From: Stenopsyche tienmushanensis
Lineage: Eukaryota; Arthropoda; Insecta; Trichoptera; Stenopsychidae
DNA: 64,000 bases
Direction: 5' to 3'
NCBI GenBank assembly: GCA_008973525.1
Contig: WACJ01000516.1
Coordinates: 806,001-870,000 of the forward strand
Part shown: positions 37,804-50,230 of the stretch, in pieces
Layout of the letters: each line of letters begins with the position of its first letter
Position numbering within the stretch: the first letter of the stretch is position 1
The notes under the pieces: generated by a model
What the model was told of the DNA's origin: nothing
The model's input: the letters and a program-made list of their open reading frames with translations, nothing else
The model's database searches: none
Program-made: the position numbers and the translations under genes

Positions 37804-37850
37804 GTGGGCGTGACGTATATATACGTCCTAATAAAAATATACGCGCCCAC
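37804..37850. repeat. Palindrome within a GTGGGCG inverted repeat
   Basis: GACGTATATATACGTC (37812-37827) is a perfect 16-bp palindrome. It lies between GTGGGCG (37804-37810) and its complement CGCCCAC (37844-37850). TTAA occurs twice at about 37885-37895. This may be a transposon tip or a cruciform-forming site; I assign no family. Confidence 0.5.
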
Positions 37851-38399
37851 TGTATTTTGTATTATTGAACAGGAACTTCCCCGCTTAACAGGTTAAGGAA
37901 AGAATACAAATTAGAAACACCTTTATTTGGATATTTACTAAATTGAAATTTTCTACATTCTGGCATATTTTTTCAGAAATCACTTCCATAGGACAAGTAG
38001 TGCGATGATCATTTCAATCGACTATCTTGGATAAAAATAGTTTTTTTTTAGTAAAAAACTGATATTTATTTTAAATCGAACATCACACTGAAATAAATCT
38101 ATGGCTAGAACATATTAAGATATATCCCAGATGTTAAGTATTTCATAGCAAAATAGATTAATGCTTGAATACTCCTCGCATTATTTTTATGCAGCATAGT
38201 GTGCCTTATCACCCATCTAAGATTGTGATTGAGTTTTTGAAAAAGAATGTCGGACACTGGCGTGAAAACAATTTTGCTATGAACTGCTGAACATTGAGTT
38301 ATTACTAGCACATCATTTTAAACAGCAATTATGAATGTTAGAATATACGAGTAGATGTCTTAAAAGTAAAATGGAGCCTTTTTATAAAACATTCGAAAT

Positions 38400-39100
38400 C
38401 ATACATTCAGATATTCAGAGATAAAATACTTTGTTTTGATTATTGTGACAGATGAAAAGGCCTTTTGCATAAATATGTTGTGGAGAATTGAATTACAATA
38501 GAATGTTCATCGCCTCTGCACTATGCTAAAGGTATTCACTTTTTATAGAAAGCCAAAACTGAGGTCTTGATAAGGATGAATGAAATTTAACTTTGAGATT
38601 GTCTTCAGATCAAATATCTATGAGACTTTAAGTTTCATGCATATATTAGTATTTTGAATGTTCGATCCAAACGGATCTATTATCCACATATAACCATGTC
38701 TAGAATTTTCATTTTTGGGGTAATAATGAGTAAAATATTCTGTGACTTGATAATTGACATCATTCTCCTTCATATATTCTTCAAAAATTGAAAACATTTG
38801 GAGATCATCTTCAACCAATTGTGTTCGCTATAATAGTATTTTTTGGAAAGCATCCTTTTTACTTCGTAGTATAAACACATTCTTAAATGCTCCCTATTTT
38901 TTATAAAGATATATTTAGATCATTTAACAGGGAAAAAATGTCTGCTAGAAACGCAAGCTTTGTAAGCCATTCAATTTCAGATAACAATTTTTGTTATCGG
39001 AAGTTTTAGATGATTCTGTCGATAGAAAAATAATTTAATTTCTTTCTGCAAGGCGAAAAGTCGGGTCAGTATTCTACTTATAGACAGCCATCTCAACAGA
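38400..39100 (-). pseudogene. hAT transposase relic, GTF2IRD2/ZBED5-like, pseudogene
   Basis: In minus-strand order from about 39090: LLRWLSISRILTRLFALQKE (family EVRWLSxGxVLxRLxxLRxE), IKLFFYRQNH, then a stop-broken FLADIF..LNDLN-like segment, and a clean frame at 38618-38820 reading QLVEDDLQMFSIFEEYMKEN and YFTHYYPKNENSRHGYMWII, then DPFGSN. After a gap, AFSSVTIIKTKY and YLNV match the hATC block (GFSxxTxIKTKxRNRLNV). It is a different lineage from the relic at 18886-19729. No terminal repeats were found. Stops make it inactive. Confidence 0.8.
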
Positions 39101-39654
39101 GCATGATAAAGAAGATGACTTTTTAAAACTGATCCTTAAATATTTATTTTGACCTTTAATGTACTTCAACTATTGAAAGTCATACACCAATAATAATTGA
39201 AAAAATTAAGTTCAGAATATAGTAATTAACACTAAAATCAGTTTGAGGTATTTTAATGTAAATTTGATATTTAGCTTAAAATTCAAGATTACCTATTAAA
39301 AATTTAGCTTTCCTATTAAAATAATGTTTTATCAATTTTTTTCTATGAGTATTCTTCTTGATTGAAAAAGTTGATGAACAATTTTAAATTCTGTAATTTA
39401 GGCGTTTTTTTCCAAATATTATGTTTATAATTTGATTTTAACTAGATCATGTAAAATAATCGTTCGTCTTTATCTCATGTTACTTTCAAGCTTACACTTT
39501 AACGATGTACAGCCATTATCGCGTGTGTTTCTGTTGGAACGCTAAAAGCTAGGTACAAATCGGATTATAGCATTTTGTAAGCAAGTTATCTTAGTCTCTA
39601 GACCACAACAATAAGTTTACAATTATACTGTAAGTAGAAATAAAATTCAAATAC
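39101..39654. other. AT-rich spacer, nothing recognised
   Basis: No open frame above 60 codons. Ends where similarity to the upstream flank of the second truncated mariner begins. Confidence 0.5.
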
Positions 39655-40642
39655 AATAAGATAACCGTTGTTGCTTCAACAGAAGAAATAAATGTATTCG
39701 TACACTATTTCATTAAATTTTTGATATAATTTTGAAATAGTTTTCATGTTATCAGCTTATAAAATATCAGGTTGTCCCATAAATTTCTTTCGCAAATGAA
39801 CACATATCTAATCATAGCCACGGTTGAAGAAAACCCGCAATATACAGTTCGCGAAATAGCTAACAAGTTAGAAATTCCACGAACATCCGTCCATAATCAT
39901 CTGACAAAATTGGGCTACATCAATTGTTCAGATGTGTGGCTTCCTCATGAACTGACTGACTCAAATAAACTTCAGCGTATTTCAACATGCGATCTTCTTC
40001 TCTAACGACATAATAGCCAACCTTTTTTGAAGAGACTTGTCACTGGAGATGAAAGTTGGATACTCTATGAGAATATCCAACGTAAACGATCTTGGACCAA
40101 GGGTACAGAAGCTTTAACTGTAGCTAAACCTGGCCTACATCCAAATAAAAGTTTTGCTATGCATTTGGTGGGACTGGAAGGGGGTAGTTTATTATGAGCT
40201 ACTTCAGCAAGGTGAAACGATCAATTCAACAAAATATTGTTTCCAACTAGACAATCTAAAGGATGCAATTGCCAGAAAACGGCCTGTTTCATGTGTCTTT
40301 GCTTGTCAGAAATAAATTATTATCAATTGACTGGGATGTTTTACCTCATCCTCCATACTCTCCGAACATTGCCCCTTCAGATTATTATTTATTTCTTTCA
40401 TTGAAAAATTATTTACGTGGCAAAAAAATTAATTCAAAAAATGATATAAAAATGTACCTTGATCAATATTTTACCAACAAACCTGGTAAATTTTGGCAAG
40501 AAGGCATTATGAAGCTTGTGGAGAGATGGAGAAAGGTAATAGAACAGAATGAATCCTATGTTATTCAATAAATTTTGATGTAATACAAATTATTGTTTAT
40601 TTTTTTCTTAATATGAAAACGAAAGAAACTTATGGGACACCT
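39655..40642 (+). mobile_element. Truncated mariner, copy 1
   Basis: Inner inverted repeats AGGTTGTCCCATAAATTTCT (39769) and ACTTATGGGACACCT (to 40642) bound an 874-bp core. Similarity to copy 2 (60586-61603) begins 114 nt further left, at 39655 (AATAAGATAACCGTTGTT), and stops exactly at the right repeat. The moving or duplicated unit is therefore longer on the left than the visible inner repeat. The transposase (39796-40571) is broken. Confidence 0.85.
39796..40571 (+). pseudogene. Mariner transposase pseudogene, N-terminus and second catalytic Asp missing
   Basis: The frame begins just inside the left repeat with MNTYLIIATVEENPQYTVRE and IANKLEIPRTSVHNHLTKLG, the second helix-turn-helix. 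The first DNA-binding helix region of a normal mariner (about 60 residues) is absent. VTGDESWILY carries the first catalytic Asp and SFAMHLVGLEG leads to YCFQLDNLKDAIARKRPV. The block that should hold HHDNARPH is deleted, so the next recognisable residues are VSLLVRNKLLSIDWDVLPHP and PYSPNIAPSDYYLF with the third Asp. A full-length mariner transposase is about 345 residues; this encodes less and has stops and shifts. Confidence 0.88.
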
Positions 40643-43600
40643 CATATATTTTCAGTCATCTGTGAAGATATAACCATCGTATGTATATGATAATTTTTAT
40701 CCATTTCAATGGACTTTTTATTCATAGAATATCCATTTACAAGAAATTTGGATATTTTCATGATGACAGTGAAAAATCTATTTAAGCAGACCATGCCCTG
40801 CACAGTGAAATCTTTTTTTCAGATTTTAAGATTTTTTTTTTAATTCACCATTTCACCTAGTTTTTTTTAATTAAATATAGTATATTTGGATGTCAAAAAC
40901 AAGCTTATTTTTTTGCTAAGTAAGAATATTGTATTACTTCAAGACTGGGTTTTTGTGATAAAACGGCTTGACGAAATCGATGGCATAAAGTCTCAGCCGG
41001 AAATGATAGTTGTTAAGCGAGAGGAAAAATCAAATATCCGGAAAATGTTTTCCCTCTTAAAACTGGATTTTCCAAATAAACATTACAGATCCTCTATGCG
41101 ATGGCAGCATATTATTTGTTTTCGTGGTCTTTTTTAATTTTTGCTTATACAGCCCCCCAACCAGATTAACTAGAACTACCTCCTTTCAGAAAATCCGACA
41201 ATGTATTGTTTTTACTACTTCGTCCTCGGGGCCATAAAAAAACAAACATCATACAATTTCCAACCTATAAGACTCGGATTGAATTTCGCTCCCCTTCGCT
41301 CCTTTAAAAGTCATTTTCTTCGACACATACGGGAAGTTGAATAGGTTGCGGTTTTCGTCCTTTTTATTTTTATCCCGCCGTTGATCCTCATCCTGCCATC
41401 ATGAACCTTTCTTTATTTATGCCTCACCGAATTTCGGAGGATTTTCGAGAGAAAAGATAAACAAAAAGTTCAAAGTTTGGGTGAAATTGTACAAAAAAAT
41501 GTTAATAATACCCCTTTTGATTTTTGGATGACATACCCTTTTCAGAGCCAAAGTATTATTATATAAGGAAATATGACGCATGAATCAGCTCACATAAAGA
41601 TTTAAATTCTCAAAATGGTGTCTACCCATGTTACATATATTCTTTTTACTCAATATTTTATTACAATACACGCTAACAAACCATATTACCATGACAGTTG
41701 TGCTCGAATAATATGCGCATTAATAATAGATAGCTTTATACAATGGCGCTAAGATAACCGATTAAATATATTGTGTAATTGAAATTATTTTCCACTAGAT
41801 TAATTTTATTCTAGATGTCTTCTTTGTCTCACAAAGTAGTCATCATTTCATTTGGGACTCGCATAAATTTGACATACTTCCTAATTACACAAGACAATAT
41901 AACTTAAGTAGTTTTCCAACAATATGTATATTTTAGCTATTAAAAATAATCGAAAAATGATTCACAGATTAAAAACTTTGATAGCTCTAAATTAATTTAA
42001 TAAAATCTCCCTCTCTTTCTTATGGAAATACAAACGATAAACAGAGAACGCCTTTATACTTTTATTAATATGCCTGAATAATTGATTGATATAAATTCTG
42101 ATAATTTGGCACATACATATATGTGACGCAAAAATATTATTTCGGAATCCAAAATAGAATTTCATCTAAATTTAATCTTAAGATATTCCGAACTCTAGTT
42201 CTAATCCACCTTCTACTATATCTATTACTATCATGAGATTTCCTTTGATACTTTATACCATTGCTTAATCTAAAATCATTTTACACATAAATCTCAACAT
42301 CATCTCAAAGTAAATCGATAGCAATTAAGATAATTATTCATCAATCGCTATTGATCACTGATGATGAATTCAAAACTATTCTTAATAAAATAGAAGATAA
42401 AAGCAAATAAGATTGCTAATGAATTCTGAAAACGATACACCGTAGAATATTAAAATAGTCATTGATGAAATTGGAAACAGATCGAAGAAAATTTCTCTTT
42501 TGGGAGACCGTTTCTTCGTATTGTTTTCTTGGGTTTTAATTGCTTCGTGGAAATTCTAAAATTTTTGCGTTTTGATTAAGAAAAACAAAGGGTGCCAACA
42601 ATTGATAAAATTGCTTTGGTACAACAGTCAAAATAATTTTAAGCTAGCTGCAAATATCATAATCAATAAAAAACTAACATAGATTTATATTTTCCAAATA
42701 CAAGCCGAATAAACCAAATTTGGCATAAGATTTTGGTAATCAGTTGATTTAAAGAGCAAATATATATTTTAAATAAGTTTCTATGTTTGGGAAAAGAACA
42801 GAGCAGGACCCATATTAGTTTAACTTACACGTATTCTTAGTCAGCAAACACTTTCCCAAAAAAACTTTTCTTAGCTGGAATTATCCACCAAAATAAGAAA
42901 GATCTGCCAAAATTCGATCACATTGCAAAAAACTGATAAACCATTGTATTTCGTTTAAGAAATCTTCACAAAAGACATTTTTACATCTTCAATTTCGATT
43001 TCAATGTTTTAAATACAGTTTGAGAGATAATTTTATATCCAGCTTCAAAGCAGTGCAAGAAACTTTGAATTTTAATTCGGAACACATTATCATAAAATGA
43101 GCAAATTTTAGCAACCCTTGCCTACGCATAATATGATCTCATTCAAATATCCGCTCCACTTACGATTCCTTTCAGTGTTCACCACACATTATGAGAAATT
43201 ACCACATTTCCACTGAGACTAGCTTCCCCATTATAACGTTTCTTCACTACCCTTCACCTAACATTATTTTAACACAGTAAATGATTTCCTCAGAAATGTT
43301 TTCACTCATGTTATAATTATATAAAAATATTCGCATTTATCGTGTATCATTATTTCGACTGAATTCCTGTTAAATTTCAAAGATACATATCTGAGTAATG
43401 TTTCATGGCGGCGTGTATTGAAAACGTGCTGTCCAAACCATGATAATGGCGTGCATATATATTTTGAAATGGAACCATATTGTGGATATAAATCAAAATA
43501 TTTACATACTGAATGTAAACGGAAAGAAATAATATAATTTATTCTGAACGATTATAGAGCATACGATACTAGATAGCATCGATAACGATAGTGATTTAAT

Positions 43601-45328
43601 TTTTAAAGAATAAATTGATTGATGTAATAGTTCTCAAAAAATATCAGATATTGAATCACATCCGAAATTGAAGTTGATTATGAGATTGCACATAAGTTTT
43701 CAAAAATAAATTCAATCTAATCTTTTTAGTTCGTTTAATGACTATAGTAGTCGATATAAGTACTCTTCAGAAAGACAGTGGTGCAGCCTTCCTGGAGCTT
43801 TTTCTTTCATAAATTTCGGTTGGGTGGTTTTTTAGTTATATTTTTCTATTTGTGTGTGCACATAAAGCATATTCAAATGTCACCATTTAAATTCCGACCA
43901 GCTGTGTTTACAGTAGGTTATTTAAATTCTTACTGCAAAGGTTAACAATAGAACAATAGAATTTACCCTCCGCCTTGTTCATTTATCCCAAAAAGAAACT
44001 TGCAATGAGTAGCGTGTTTATGTATTTGATGGGATTTGAAATCATTTACTACCAACCATTGAAAACAGGAGAAATTGTCTGAAAAATAAGTTCTAAATAG
44101 TACTTGAAAAATAGCAACTTTCATAGACTCAACTAAAACTTCGATTTTTTTGCAAATCTTTAAATATCAAACAAAGAATCAAACAAAGCTTTCTTGTATA
44201 ATTTTGTTATTTTTTATTACAATGCAAGGCACATTAAAAAAGTTAACTGTTTGAATGCGTGATTCAAATTATACTGAAGCAAGCTAGAAAATATTCTAAG
44301 AAGAGTCAATGAGTTAATGAATTTTTTATCTATTTCTAGTGTATTTTTAAATAAGGAAAATATTTGAGTTATCTTATATTGCATCTAAGACTTAAGATTA
44401 AACTGAATTGAAAAAGGTTAATTTATAAAAATGAAAGAAAAATATTTGCCTATAAAAATGGATATATTATTTACTTGATTTAATGGAATATTATAACAAG
44501 ATAGCATTATAGAAATGAGCGTGATCATATGGTAACGAAAAAAAATTAACATCATCTACGTGAATTCTTTTAAATGCCGATTTTTGTATAATTTATCGAT
44601 ATAATTAAAATCGATTCCTCAAAAACGTTATATTAAAATTTCTAAAAATAATATTATTTTAATATGATATTTAAATTTATTTTGTGTATATATTATTTCT
44701 CTTCTGAATGATAATTTTTATTGCAAGCTCACACTATACATCCCTAGTAATGGCAAATGCAAGTTTTATCGCTTGAAAACATCATACGTTTAAATTTAAG
44801 TTTTGTGAAAACTGGGCTGCAATATTTAAACTTGAAAAGCTCAAATTATTTATTCAAAATTTAAGTCTTATAAGATGTAAATCTATTATTTATCGTATAT
44901 ATTAATATCAATAGGAATTATCTATAAACTGTCATCTACTATATAGAATTTGTAGTATTTACTTTCTTTCAATATCAATCACGTTGATGTACCTAATAGA
45001 TGAAGACTTCATCATCGTGGCGAACAATACAGTTTTTATAAAATAATTGATAAGGATTAACAAATTTTAACTTTGTCCACGCCAGTATACACATCTTTCA
45101 GGACAGTAACCCATTCTTTGGAAAGCCGACTCTCTTCATTAGTGTTGCTAAATTATGTCAATGGAACAACTACTATGAACAGAATTTCACGAATGTGTAA
45201 ATCCGATGGATATCTGGAATAGCTGGAGAAGCACGTGTGGAGAAGTGTCTCAAATGACGCAAACCTCACGCTAATACAGGTGTAATGCTGTTAATTAATT
45301 ATATAGATTCTGAAGCGCTTACCACGTA
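40643..45328. other. No supported gene, AT-rich
   Basis: The longest empty stretch of the window. A patch at about 41200-41450 is GC-richer and unique-looking. An 83-codon frame at 40886-41137 has no motif. Repeats longer than simple AT runs were not recognised. Confidence 0.55.
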
Positions 45329-45601
45329 TAGGGGTGTTTAGAGTTGTCGTGTAAGTTGCTTCAGTTGTGGCAGCTTTGGTTTACTCAACCAAGTTGTAAG
45401 TCGAAACTGGAGCTGCCACTCCTTACATATTGATTTATATGCGTGAAGATAAGGTTGTTTCCACTCAAAAACAAGCCTTCCTTGCTTGTCTTTGATTTTT
45501 AGAAACAAAAACACGGTACGACACCGACTCGGAATACCAATGTCGCTTTAAAAGCAAATGATTTATATCCATCCTACCACCCTTGAAAAACACCCCTAAA
45601 C
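45329..45601. mobile_element. Possible MITE of about 270 bp
   Basis: TAGGGGTGTTTAG at 45329 is mirrored by AAACACCCCTAAAC ending at 45601, an 11-13 bp inverted repeat around non-coding sequence. A GGCAGCT...AGCTGCC hairpin lies inside (about 45378-45424). The TAGGGG tip recalls hAT ends, but an 8-bp duplication is not visible. Confidence 0.4.
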
Positions 45602-47403
45602 TAATCAGTAGTTGAGAGCACTTATACAGAACACCGAAAAACAAATAACTATTGCGATATTACATAGCATGTACATTAGGTACATCGAGATTGAAAAATT
45701 GAATTAAGAAAAAATCAGACTGTAAAAATCATTCAATTTCAAATTTCAGAAAGTTAAAATATTATTGCAGAGTAGCACGTGAAGATTCGTAATTTAGTAA
45801 GGTATTTTTTTTTGCAATATTTTTAAGCATCTTTGTGAGCTTAATCAAAAGGTTTCGATTTTCCTGGGTAATTTATTAAAGTTATTCTTTAACCCTTCGT
45901 CTTAGATGCTATATTTGCTTGTCTGTCCACTCATCATCTGTACAAATCCACTTATCAAATACGCGATCATCCTACCATACGGTCAATGTGATTCTGCTTT
46001 TAAAAAAAGTCTATGTTTTTTTTATAATAAGCGTTTTTTCTTCTCTAATAATTGCCTAGAAAATATTTTTAATATAATTATGTAAATTTATAGAGATTTA
46101 GTCAACATTAGTATGTAGATTGATATTCATAAGATACTATCAAGACCCTTGTCTTTGTATGTTAATTATAGTTAAGCTATATTGGGCATACGTCATAACA
46201 TTTTCTATTAAATTTATCGTTAATATTTAACGCTTATTGTAGCAAATCTATTCAGCGTGTCCAATGCATTTTCATAACCCACTAACCCGAAACATAATAG
46301 CTACTAATAGTAATTTTATACGGTCTATTGGTTCATTCTCAACTCGAAAATGGCCTATGGCTCTAAAATATAACCCGAATTCGAGTTGCTTTAGCATATT
46401 TGCCAAAGTAAGCTCTTGCCGAACGTATTACCCGAGTTATAAGATTCGTTAATTGCCCGTGTAAAACGTGTCCTTTAGGCAATATAATTTAATTGCTTAT
46501 TATAGATATAATTTTCACTACCCAGCACACATAAACCTTTAGCACTCCATCCTGCAAAAACTTTCCCATTAGGCCTTTGTATTAATCCTAACAATTCTGC
46601 CACGTCGCGTGCTTGAGGACCATGTGTCATCTGTTGTATAAGAATAAGACACACATAAACCGCTTGGATATTCCAAATCAAGGCTGACTATTGAGATAAA
46701 GATTTATTTATGCGTTCCTCAAAAATAACGAATCTCGAGAATGTGGTTAACGTCCTCGTAAAATAATAGATCCATAATAGACGGGAGGCTTCCTTCTTTT
46801 TATATATTTTGATAGAAATGTTTCTTAAGAAAACGTCAAGTGGATTTGAGATAATAATCACGCCGTTGTTGGATCGGCCCTTGGGCTCTTCAGGCTTTAT
46901 TGTATGCCACATCTTCAAAGCCCTCTTTCTTTGAGGGTGGAAAAGTGGGGTACTCGTAAAAATGTAATTCATCAGTGGACGTCATTTTTGTACCACTTTG
47001 GGGTGTTTGAGGCAAGCTGTCCACGATGGAAAATAATCGAACGAGCACTTTCATGTATTCAAATTTGCTTCATAAAAACCCTCATTTTTCAAATTCATCA
47101 GTCTTCGTTGAATTATTAATTTTTTGAATTTTTAATCATAGCGTATTTGCATTTTTTATATGGAAAAATACAACCAGGTTTGAATAATATTGTTTTGATA
47201 ATTCCAATATTAATTTTATTTTAAACAGTGAATATAAGATGTCTTAATTGCAGAATACTTTTGTATGAATTTTCCAATTAACGCATATATTAAATTTGCA
47301 CTCAACGATGGTTATATTAAATTTATTAAGTGATTATATTTATAGAATTTATGTCTAAAACACAAACCTTCTATTAATAATTTAATCACTTTTCAGTTAT
47401 ATA
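45602..47403. other. No supported gene, two mildly GC-richer patches
   Basis: Patches at 46260-46460 and 46860-47060 carry short overlapping frames on both strands (62 to 94 codons) without motifs. Confidence 0.5.
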
Positions 47404-48490
47404 TTAGGTTGGGGAATAAGTTCGTAGCGTTTATATATATTTTTTTGTTTTACAACATTTTTTTGCTTTTTGATCAAATGTATAGTATTCATTCGATAGA
47501 GGTCTTTCTATTCTACAAATTTTTGAACAATTTAATTTTTTATTACCTTTGAGTCTTAGAAATGGAATATCCAGGAGGTAAAAAGCAACATTTTTGACAC
47601 CTACTCTTTTTCGCTTTTCTTCGAGGTCAAAAAACTGTTGAAGCAGCCCGGGACATTTGCAGGGTATACGGAGAAGTTGTCATAAGCGAGTCTACAGCAC
47701 GAAAATGGTTTGCAAAGTTCAAAAATGACGATTTTGATATTGAAGATACGCCCCGTAGCGGAAGACCTTCTAAATTCGACGAAGAGCGTCTTAAAGCACT
47801 TTTTTAAAGGAAGACTATCGCCAAACAAGTCAGTGAATTGATAATTGATTGATGATGACCATTAAACGACTCTCATTCGTCTTCATTCAATGGGATTTGT
47901 CGAAAAATTGGGATCCTGCGTGCCTTACGAGCCCAACGAAAACAACAAAGAAAATCACCTTCAAAGAAAGCCATGATCTGCGTTTGGTGGGACTGGGATG
48001 GCATGATGAATTGGGAAATGCTTGAAAGGAATGCCACGGTCAACAAGGAACTCTACAAAGCTCAACTACACCACGTAAAAGAGGCGATTCAACTGAAAAG
48101 ATCCCATCGAAAAAGCCCAAATCACACTCCTTCACAACAACGCCAGGCCCCATGTTTCACAAGTCGTCAAAACCGCACTCCAAAAGCTCGAATAGGATGT
48201 CATTCAGCATCCACTGTATTCTCCAGATCTTTTCTGCTTCCTGTCGAACCATATGAGAAGCGTTACCTTCAACAATGAAGACGACCTTAAAAACTTGACT
48301 CAACAAATTCTTCAATACCAGACTGAGCGATTTTTGGCAGAACAGCATCGACAAATTGATCAAGAGATGAGAGGAGGTAGTAAACAGTAACGGTGAATAT
48401 ATAATTAATTAATTTATTGTTAAAACTATTGATTTTTGTTTAAATAAAAGTTTTTGATAAAAACGCTACGGAACTTATTCCCCAACCTAA
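47404..48490 (+). mobile_element. Mariner element with both terminal repeats (1.09 kb)
   Basis: The left end TTAGGTTGGGGAATAAGTTC continues GTAGCG, and the right end ACGGAACTTATTCCCAACCT continues AA: inverted repeats of about 28 bp with two indels. A degenerate transposase (47562-48390) lies between. An intact element of this type is about 1.3 kb, so roughly 200 bp are missing inside. This family differs from those at 33207 and at 39655/60586. Confidence 0.92.
47562..48390 (+). pseudogene. Mariner transposase pseudogene
   Basis: Starts MEYPGGKKQHF. The first DNA-binding domain continues through LLFFAFLRGQKTVEAARDIC, ESTARKWFAKFKNDDFDIED and TPRSGRPSKFDEERLKALF. A stop and shift follow, then ICVWWDWDGMMNWEMLE, KELYKAQLHHVKEAIQ, a shifted LLHNNARPHVSQVVKTALQK (second catalytic Asp changed to Asn) and HPLYSPDLFCFLSNHMRS (third-Asp region damaged), ending QHRQIDQEMRGG. 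The segment with the first catalytic Asp is missing between about 47870 and 47970. It is inactive. Confidence 0.9.
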
Positions 48491-49924
48491 TAAAATCAAT
48501 GCATACGAGACATTGATGTATTCAGATTTGTAGAGCTTTTTTATAATGTTATTTCACCTGTGAGTATTTTCTCGATATTGAAGAACAAAATCTTGTGGTT
48601 AAATTCAAGCCAAATATTATTTTCGATGTGATCTATTTTGTTTTGATTGATAGCACTCAAAATTAACTCCACCAAGTTAAAGTCTATTCATTGAACACGT
48701 ATCTCTTAAACAACAAATAATCGAAGCAGTGAAGCAAATGAAGGATTGATATCACGTAAGAAGGATTGATAGACTGTCGATTTAAAAATGCACTAGATTG
48801 CCTAGAAATAAATAGAATTTTTTGATAAAAAATTTGATTTGTCGCTGTCCATAAACAATATGATTTTTCACGTAGAAAGATTGGGAGATTTAACGGCCGC
48901 CTTTCATTCGATCTGGGTTAATTGTGATATACGCAAAAAATAACCCCATTTACAATATGTGTACGGTTCAATCGAGCTTAAAATAACTTTCCGTCTGAAT
49001 TTCAAACTTACAAAATAAATTCAGCACATTGTTTATAACTTTGCTGTTTATTGCTGCTACTACTACGTGGCCCGTACAGCAACGGTCGACTTAACTTTAA
49101 ATTCTCGTTATGTTAACTCTAACGTCTATTTTAAACTCACCCTCTTATATCTTACTCATGGGACTCTCGAAGTTATTATCTATTAAAATTGCTTCATTAG
49201 CAAATCTCAGTTTATTTAAATGCCCTTAACTTTACATCCCTCAGACGGCAGACTTGATAAGTTTCACTTGGAGCTTACGCGAGTTCATAAAATTTCGATC
49301 ACGTTTTTAATCGTTTTTTTTTTCATATCGAATCTAAATGTAATTTGAATAATATATTTAATATTATGCAAATTTTCTATTGAACAATATTCATTAAGTA
49401 TAATTGAAGATAAACCAATCACAATTTTTAATATGCCATCATAATTTTTGTGTAATTATATTACACTGTTATTAGGCTTTTAGCATTCTTAAAGCTGATA
49501 TCTCGAAAAACTAACTGTGTTTTGTGTGAAAGTGGTCTTAAGTCTGTTAAAGCTCATGAAAGGAGAATATCCTTTAATGAAAATAAATGGTGTTTCAAAT
49601 TTATACTCATGGGGCTGTGTGCATATAATGCCTTTAAAATAGCAATGAGACATTTATTCAAACTTCCAATTAAATACAACCAAATCAATTATTACACTTT
49701 TTCTTTGTGCGTTTATGTTTTGCGCATGAAAATGTCATTTTAATAGAAATATTGGCAAGTATGAATCCGCAAGATCGTGACAAACAACATAAACTCCATT
49801 TTAAGCTTAATCTAATCAATTATTTGTATTATTATCAATATGAATCATTCATGTATCATCACTTATATTTTTCAGTGGTAAAATACTTCAAATTTTACCA
49901 CGCTTGAATGATTCTTCTTATGGT
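48491..49924. other. No supported gene, AT-rich
   Basis: A patch at 49020-49290 is slightly GC-richer. The frames at 49522-49743 and 49707-49907 overlap and lack motifs. Confidence 0.5.
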
Positions 49925-50230
49925 GTTGTAACGTAGAAGACAGGCATGCTGCGGGAAGAATACTATAATCAGTGAAGCCGAGCAGTAGGATGGAGGTGGT
50001 TGAATGCTAATGGAAACCTTGTTGTCCCAACTATAATATTTTATTTAAGGCGACATAGGTCACAAGTACAAGTCTGCGAGAAGGACATCTTCCCGCAGCC
50101 AAGGCTATTCGACGACTCTCTTCTTCCTGTGTATCACCACAAGATGGGAAGAGGTGCACGCATTAAGATAGATGTCATTAACAAAACACAATGAATCCGC
50201 AAGAAGACAGAAGATGTCACTGTTTATTAA
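49925..50230 (-). repeat. Dispersed repeat with GC-rich motif, copy 2 (inverted)
   Basis: Carries, inverted, the two motifs of the repeat at 17655-17792: AAGATGTCACTGTTTA near 50210 and TCTTCCCGCAGCCAAGGCTA near 50090. A third TGCTGCGGGAAGA occurs at about 49948. The spacing between motifs differs between copies. The class is unknown. Confidence 0.5.
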
